A DNA stretch of 64,000 bases from Byssochlamys sp. IMV 00236 (lineage: Eukaryota; Ascomycota; Eurotiomycetes; Eurotiales; Thermoascaceae), in the NCBI GenBank assembly GCA_001931875.2, contig MSJH02000828.1, forward strand, positions 150,374 through 214,373, in the 5' to 3' direction. Below the pieces are notes generated by a model that was given only the letters and a program-made list of their open reading frames with translations, was not told the origin of the DNA and did not search any database. Below, piece after piece: positions 58,014 to 64,000 of this stretch (positions within the stretch are counted from its first letter, which is position 1; the number at the start of each line of letters is the position of its first letter). The translations under genes and the position numbers were made by a program.

Positions 58014-58971
58014 ATGCCAGCAAGGCGCAAAGAACAGAAACCAAAAGCTCTTTCCAGCGTTCCTTCTCAGTACAATTTCAGATCTCGTGCCCGGTATTCA
58101 AAACCATCTACCCAGAAAGATGCTCTTAAGGGGAAGACCAAAGTCCCCATCAGAAAGTCCGATGTCTACAACACCAGGACTACTACTACAGACATGAAGG
58201 CCTTACATAGACCCGGAAGCCCTCTGGTATCCAAGGAAGAGCTTCTAGAGAATTTCGCCGGTGAGATAGAGATCAGAGGAGCGTTCTAGTAATAGATCCA
58301 TGTACTTACTGATTGGAACGGACTTCAGATTCCCTGAATGACACCCGCACTGCCATAAGGAGAGATCTAGAACTATCCCTCGTCCAGAAAGAAGAGGAGG
58401 CTTTAGATCTCCTGATGAAGCAATACTCTTCTACTCAGCAATACCTAGCACGATCATCATCACGCGGAGAGAAGACACTCGCAAAATCGAGACTACCAGG
58501 ACGATCCCCTGAATTAGTGATGCCTTCTAGTGCGAATCTGCAAAATCTACGCGATGAGCTAGAGTCTGATCAACGTCAACTTGACGGTTTATGGAAGGAA
58601 TGGGGTAAGACGCAGCAAAAGATCGTCTCTTTAGGCGTGGAAGTCCTGGGACCAGCTCGCTTTAACATACTCGAAGATCAGCTTCGTGGTTCTTTCAAGA
58701 AGAAGTTTAATTCTGCTAAAGCATCACGTCAAGAAGGCGAAGGAGACAAAGAGGACTTGCAACGCGCTTTTCGTGAGGACGTTGAGAAAATCAAGGACTT
58801 GAGTAAGAAAGCTATAGCTAAGTCTAAGGCGAAAGCAAAGGTGAGAAATCAGTTGAATATTAATCTCCTCATATCTAACTGAGCTGCTATGAGCAGGCGT
58901 GGCGAGTTGAGAAACGGAAGTATTGGGGGGTTATGAAGGACCTCGCCCAGAAACTCGTCGCTCACTCTTAG
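58014..58971 (+). CDS. Basic coiled-coil protein of unknown function
   Basis: A 277-residue protein from exons 58014-58260, 58329-58840 and 58897-58971, all in phase (ENFA-DSLNDTR, KAKAK-AWRVEK). The N-terminus is basic and polar (MPARRKEQKPKALSS). From about residue 60 to the end it is strongly helical and charged, with coiled-coil-like stretches (TRTAIRRDLELSLVQKEEE, LRDELESDQRQLDGLWKEW, and DVEKIKDLSKKAIAKSK). No enzyme motif, membrane span or signal peptide is visible. I do not recognise a family; the layout suggests a structural or scaffold component. Confidence 0.72.
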
Positions 58972-59824
58972 TGATGGTCGGACCTGGGAATTTGAATCTT
59001 GGTGACCAGATTACCAACCTTCTAATACTGGTCCTTGGAAGACTGCTAGTGAGATAAATCTGCTCAGTGTGTATTTGGAAATCATTATTTGTCGTGCTAA
59101 CGTGTAGGTGCCGAGAATGTCAGATTATACTATTTACTTCGGCCTATATCCATTATAAGTGCAATATCCTAAAGTGGACTGGCGAGTTATGCCATTAAGC
59201 GTACGCCATTTGAATCTTTTATATGAATACGTCAACTTGGTTCCACTAACTCGAGACATATCCAACGGAGTTAGGCAGATAGCACGAGATACTTATTCGA
59301 TATCATATAGTTAACCTGCGCGTTATGCCCTAGGACCTTGTTTGTCTGTCGTTAATACTACCACTACCGGCTATAGAGATAGATATTAGTAATAGCTATC
59401 CCAAAATAATGTCGTTTGGTCTCACTTAATTCGTCTCGGTTCAACTCTCTGGAATCGAAATCAACGCAGATATCAAGAGTGTATAATAGTTATATGGGCA
59501 CCTCAAGTGCCAATAGCCGAGGCGTATTATATAGCAAGTTGAGTGCTTATTCTCGAGTAGCATGCAGTATCATGTAAAGCAGTATTGTTCTGCATTCTCA
59601 TTATACAATGCCCTACCTTTCAGTCCCCGGTTGTCACCAATATTCTATGTACAGACTATTACAAGGCTCAAAACCATTCTATACGGGACCCTATGTCCAC
59701 CGTCATCGGATATGGATGACATCTGCGATGTATCGTCAGTCACAGGCTAATGATAACTGTGGATGAGCCGGGGGTTACGCTGGGTTTCTTACTTCGATTT
59801 GGACCTGCTCACCGGCCTCCTTCA
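58972..59824. other. Gene-free spacer
   Basis: 853 bp of AT-rich DNA between a plus-strand end and a minus-strand end. Nothing recognised. Confidence 0.45.
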
Positions 59825-61329
59825 CTAGGCCTGAGCCTCCTTTTGTTTGACTGCTTCTTCCACAATGGCTTTTTGCAGCTTGGCTCGCTGCCTCTCCTCG
59901 AACGCTTCTCTGCTTTTCAGGATTCTCTGGACTATTTGACCAGCATTTACGTCCTGGAAGTCGTGCCTCTCTATTTCCTTGAAGATACCCATCTGCTTCG
60001 GGGCTGTATATGGGTCATATGTAAGAGGAATGAACGTAGTTGGCCCATGATAAACAGCGCTGGGCACTCCCGTCGGCATCGTCTGCAAGTAGGATTTACT
60101 GGGGGTGAAAGGGGCCGAGAATACGACCGCATGGATGTACTAGGAACTTCAGCAGTTATCCAGCAGAATGGAAGGGGGAATAACTGACCTTGCACTGAAG
60201 AACGCAAAGGCCTCGTTCGAAAATGTTCATGATCGGATAGTTCAGCCCCTTCCAGTGATTGATCACGGCATCATCATGTATACCGGCGATAACGTATGCG
60301 GGTTCGTAATCTTCACCATGCTCTTTCAATCTCTGTTCCCTCTGTTGAGGCTCGTACCAGCCCCGCTGCCGACCCTCAGCCTCCTCTAGTGCCACAACTT
60401 GCCGTAGGAATTCAATGTGGCCAGATGAGAAAAGATCGAATCCTCCGTCTACATAGACGACCCGCTGACCAGGTCTTGGCGGCTTCCCAGCGACGAGTTT
60501 GTCGAATACTCCGGGCTCTTCATTGGTGTGATTGAGCTTGGCCGAATCCGATCCAGTCCATGTCCAAACTTCCGGTCCTGGCTGTAGTCCGGTCTGGTCG
60601 GTGGCGTATTCTCGAATCCTCTGCAGGAGGTCATCCGCATATGCCTTCCTCTCTTCCGGGCTGCCAGGTCCTTCTTCGCCTGACAGCGCACCCTGGAAGG
60701 ACTTGATGAAGTGGCCTCGTGTGCAGAGAAGCATCCGTCCGACCAGATCTGTAGTAGAAATACCAGGCGTCCTCTTCACCACGAGAAAACGGCCAGCGGC
60801 CTTGACAAAACGATAGCAATCTTCACCATTGCTATCTGAGGTTATATCGTCTCCATGGACCACATAGAAACATCCGTAGTGCGAGACCCAGGGGAGCGAT
60901 GTGACGTAGGGTGCGTGAGGAACGGCCTTCGTAACCCATCGACATGCCTCGACAGCTGCCACTCTGAACTGGGAAGATCGTCGTCAGCACGATGTAGTTG
61001 GACGTATCAAGGGAACAACCGACCGTTCTTTGAGAGTCATGACTGTAGGCCCTTTGTTTTCAAGGATCGCTTCATCGGAATGAATACCAACAAACAGCTC
61101 CTTTCCGAGTCGACGGGCTTGGAGCATCGCGCCAGCATGACCTACACATGCGACTCTGTTAGCAAACCCGCATCTTATCAACCGAAGATTGTATCTGGAT
61201 CCTACCATGATGGCTAAAGTCAAAGCATCCGTCCACCCAAATGCGATCCTTAGATATCGGCGTGTCCTCCTGAGGGTCGACAGGCCATTGCCCGTGCGAC
61301 GGGACGACCTCGTCGGCGGATGAAGCCAT
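59825..61329 (-). CDS. ect1: Ect1, ethanolamine-phosphate cytidylyltransferase
   Basis: A 443-residue protein from exons 61329-61206, 61141-61024, 60963-60189 and 60139-59825. The second junction uses the acceptor TTCAG to give TLKERVAAVEACRWV. It makes CDP-ethanolamine from CTP and phosphoethanolamine, the rate-limiting Kennedy-pathway step to phosphatidylethanolamine. Two cytidylyltransferase folds are seen. The first is complete: WVDGCFDFSHHGHAGAM (HxGH), HGDDIT, and KRTPGISTTDLVGRM (RTxGxSTTxL). The second has VYVDGGFDLFSSGHIEFL, with the first His of HxGH replaced by Ser, and no RTxGxST counterpart, so it is probably non-catalytic. ATG 61329 (MASSADEVV) is the first in-frame methionine. 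Confidence 0.93.
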
Positions 61330-62007
61330 ATGCAAGGAGGGTAAGTAGTATGGCGGTTGGAGATCGAGGTCGACGGAAATGAATGTAGTAGCACAGTCGC
61401 GGCAAGAAGTAAAGGATAAATCTGAAGAATAAGATCTGAAAAGATAATCCCCCTTCGGTCTTATGGGCAATGTGATAAGAAGAATGGAATTGTTATCGAA
61501 TTAATGTCCCCTCATCGAGGTTCAGGAGGGGAAACCACACTAGCCAATCGGCCCCTGGAGCTAACCTCCGAACCGCGGGACCTTCAGGTGCTCGCGAACA
61601 TCAACTTAGGGACAGATTCATTGGATTTAATTAACTTCTCTGTCTTTTTGGATCATCCCAGACAATTTCACTCGGTGCCACCCCCTCGGAGTCTGGTTTC
61701 CAAGCGTTGGGACGCTGCATATCCGGGGACGGTCACAGCTGTGCTTCTAGTCTTTGGTCGACTTTCAATAAATGGTCTAGATTGGGGAATAGGGGCGTCG
61801 CAAGGAACGTCAGTTTGAGATATCTGTGAGTAGAGACCCGGCAGCTATCTGGACCCAATCATGCTGCAAAAAGTATTTTGGGCCTCTCTTTGATTCTAAC
61901 TAGATCCCATGCGCAGATTGGAAACTACCGCGCACTCCGTTCCGGCTTTGGCTGCGATCAGCGAAGACTGCTGCGATTATCACCGCCTCTATACCTGAAT
62001 TAATAAG
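61330..62007. promoter_or_regulatory. Divergent promoter between ECT1 and the next gene
   Basis: 678 bp between divergent ATGs. No coding exon or known motif identified. Confidence 0.4.
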
Positions 62008-63038
62008 ATGATGTCGTCAGGGCTCTCTCGGAGAGATACCAAGTCCTCAGTCGCGGGACAATCAGCCCAGGACGTCGTTCCTCCGCTCCCTCCTCCGGCC
62101 GTTAGTGGTGGAGGATCATTGGGACCGCAAAGCGCAGCTGCGATCTATCAACACATTCATGACATGGCTTCGAAACGGATATCGACCTTGGATTACCTTA
62201 GAAAAGCGTTAGTGGAATCCATGCGCTTTTCCCCTACAAATACTGTTTTGAGCAAGAGTCGCTGACGGGACTATTCTAATAAAGTCACGAGGGCCGCGTA
62301 TACTGGTTCAACACGGTCCATTTCTCAAAGGCAGATCTCTCGCGCATGTCATACTTCGACCAGCGGAAGCTCACACGTCGCTCAATCAATTATCTTCTCC
62401 TGGGATTATCTCTGCCGCCGATTCTTGATATCAACTCTACTCCCTTTGAATATCTCCGTTCCCTGAACGCCTTGCTGCTAGAATTCGAGACCTTTCAGCA
62501 GGTACATCCTCCCGATGGAGGCTCGTCATCGACGCTCGCGAGGGCCCGTATTCCTCAGATGTTCAAGAGAGCAGCGGCGCATTCCAGCATCAAGACGAGA
62601 AGATCCAGCTCTGCCAATGAGATTGGACTTCCTATGCAATCAGGTGATAATTCTGATGCCAAGTCTATAACGGGAAACTCTTCGGGCGCGGCGTCGTCGG
62701 TGATGTCGTTTCCAACTACGGAGTTTTCCGACCTCCTGCCTGGAGAAGAATACTCGTATCTCCTTACGCCGTCTTTGCCCTTTGATCCTGACTTCTTCGA
62801 GACCTTTGCAACTCTATGCGATGTGCTGATAGACTGCTACACACGGCTCGTTTCCTTGGTATCCAGTCCTGCGGTCTGCACCGCTGCTCTGGGGGAAATA
62901 TTCACGAAAGCGGACGCCAGGTTGCGCAAGGTCATCGTGGCCGGGGTAGTGCGTGAGTTTGAAGATGCGAGCAGGAGCGGTGCGAAGAATGAGATCTCTG
63001 GAGTGGGTCGGGTGGTGCTGGGCGGTCTCTTGGGATGA
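62008..63038 (+). CDS. Conserved protein of unknown function
   Basis: A 317-residue protein from exons 62008-62207 and 62285-63038 (donor GTTAGT, acceptor AAAG; junction LRKA-HEGRVYW). The N-terminal 45 residues are Ser/Pro-rich. A conserved-looking globular part follows: YQHIHDMASKRISTLDYLRK, RVYWFNTVHFSKADLSRM and SINYLLLGLSLPPILDINS, then a Ser-rich insert (SSANEIGLP...NSSGAASS) and a helical C-terminus (FFETFATLCDVLIDCYTRLV; FTKADARLRKVIVAGVVREF). No catalytic motif, signal peptide or membrane span is evident. I do not recognise the family by name. Confidence 0.78.
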
Positions 63039-63671
63039 ATATGTTCAATTGGTTTGGGATAGTTTTTTGGTTTCAGCATCGTTGTTTGATCCAGCAAGGC
63101 GTTTATTCCTTCTCGAATGTGTTTGGGAGACTCGCATAGTCGGTCATGCTTAGCATACTCTAATGAGACACATGATGAATGAGCACGGTGGAGAATCGAA
63201 ATAGGTATAATCTGCTCCAAAGCATAATATATACAGGTGCTTCCGAGAAAATGATAACTCTATACAGCAATAAGAACCATTGCGTACACCGCATCCCATG
63301 TAGTAAAAGAATCGCCAGAAAAAGCTCGCTGCTTGAAGAGACAAAAACTAAAACGTCTATCTAGAAAATGAACCAAAGGAACCCCTATCTACCCATGCTT
63401 TATCGCATCCCAAGTAACGAGTGTAAGACTATCTAAAACAAAACAAAAAAAAACCCCCCCCGCAGACGCCATCTAGAAATCGACTTTTCTCTTCGTCTCA
63501 AAAAGACGGCCAAAATAGACAAATGGTGTAAATCTGAAAACGCCAAAGAACTCACGTTGCGATGCTGATCGTCAGGACGTATGCTAAATATGCAATCGCT
63601 TGGTTAAGAGAATGGGAATGGAAATATGAAGGACGCATCAACGGCAATTCCGTAGAAGGTTTGGCAGTCAT
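63039..63671. other. Spacer between convergent genes
   Basis: 633 bp with an A-rich then C-rich run near 63442-63461. No gene seen. Confidence 0.45.
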
Positions 63672-64000
63672 CTAGGACTGGATTTTCTGGTTTTCGCGTT
63701 CTCGCTGTTCGCTGAACACTCTGCGGCTCATCTCGAGCACGGCCTCGAATCCCTCACGGCCTCTCTTCGCATTCTGGCCGAATCGCTCGACGCTAGCTTC
63801 TTCGATCTTGTTCTTGATCTTCTGCCATCCACTGCAGAGGGCAGTGATCTTGGCCTCTTGCTGGAAGTCGGTTTTCGAGGCTGGCATGGATGGAGACGGC
63901 CGATAGACGACGGTTTCGCGAACATTCAGGACGTTTGACCAGGTCAGGTTGGTCGAGCACATCGTGACTTTCTTGGTGATTGGATCGACGTAGGAGACTT
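63672..64000 (-). CDS. PRELI/MSF1 (Ups-type) mitochondrial lipid-transfer protein, C-terminal part (cut by window edge)
   Basis: The last 108 codons of a PRELI-domain protein, open at the right edge. The visible part has SYVDPITKKVTMCSTNLTW, ETVVYRPSPSMP, and QQEAKITALCSGWQKIKNKIEE, in the order expected for the second half of the PRELI/MSF1 fold, then a helical tail (VERFGQNAKRGREGFEAVL). Ups1/Ups2 proteins, with Mdm35, shuttle phosphatidic acid or phosphatidylserine across the intermembrane space for cardiolipin and phosphatidylethanolamine synthesis. Which Ups member this is cannot be decided from the C-terminus. Its lipid role would complement ECT1 two genes away. Confidence 0.82.
   Translation of the reverse strand, partial: VSYVDPITKKVTMCSTNLTWSNVLNVRETVVYRPSPSMPASKTDFQQEAKITALCSGWQKIKNKIEEASVERFGQNAKRGREGFEAVLEMSRRVFSEQRERENQKIQS

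Overview
The window is nuclear DNA of a filamentous ascomycete. It is most likely a eurotiomycete such as Aspergillus, Penicillium or a close relative. The evidence is short GT-AG introns (mostly 50-90 nt) with CTAAC-like branch sites, roughly 50% GC coding DNA, AT-rich gene-free spacers, and near full-length matches, from memory of family consensus, to fungal housekeeping proteins. I assembled 24 gene models, including 2 cut by the window edges and 1 carrying a frameshift. I joined exons by hand, checking splice sites and reading phase. I saw no tRNA, rRNA, CRISPR array or intact transposon.

Layout. 1-3768 looks accessory: the start of a DHA1-type MFS transporter (-), a small isochorismatase-fold protein without the usual cysteine (+), and a frameshifted Zn2Cys6 regulator (+). 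4580-12489 is core: the peroxisomal co-receptor PEX20 (-) diverging from the COPII/nuclear pore protein SEC13 (+), then an ITR-type inositol/sugar transporter (-) and the ABC-F translation regulator GCN20 (-). A 3 kb divergent spacer leads to a 1016-residue serine-rich protein (15541-18810), possibly Byr4-like. A 20-N gap sits in a poly-T run at 18959-18978.

20092-31740 is sparser. It holds a stand-alone caspase-fold protein with a 108-bp tandem repeat directly upstream, a drug/polyamine-type MFS transporter, an acidic cysteine-containing protein of unknown function, and about 2 kb of stop-riddled, AT-rich DNA (28380-30370) that looks like a decayed element. 31741-39044 carries two single-pass membrane proteins of the polarity/cell-wall-sensor type, 3.7 kb apart. 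41183-44883 is PHO81/NUC-2, the phosphate-starvation CDK inhibitor, in ten coding exons with an E-box in its leader.

45353-64000 is dense housekeeping DNA, unusually rich in mitochondrial functions: a DUF1279 protein, uL3m, COA1, COQ2, GRX5 and a PRELI/Ups lipid-transfer protein. Between them lie a small membrane protein, a JmjC plus 4CXXC zinc-finger chromatin protein, a coiled-coil protein, the phosphatidylethanolamine enzyme ECT1 and a conserved protein of unknown role. The functional themes are membrane and organelle biogenesis (PEX20, SEC13, ECT1, PRELI), mitochondrial translation and respiration (uL3m, COA1, COQ2, GRX5), and nutrient signalling (PHO81, GCN20, transporters). Nothing in the window forms a clear biosynthetic cluster.
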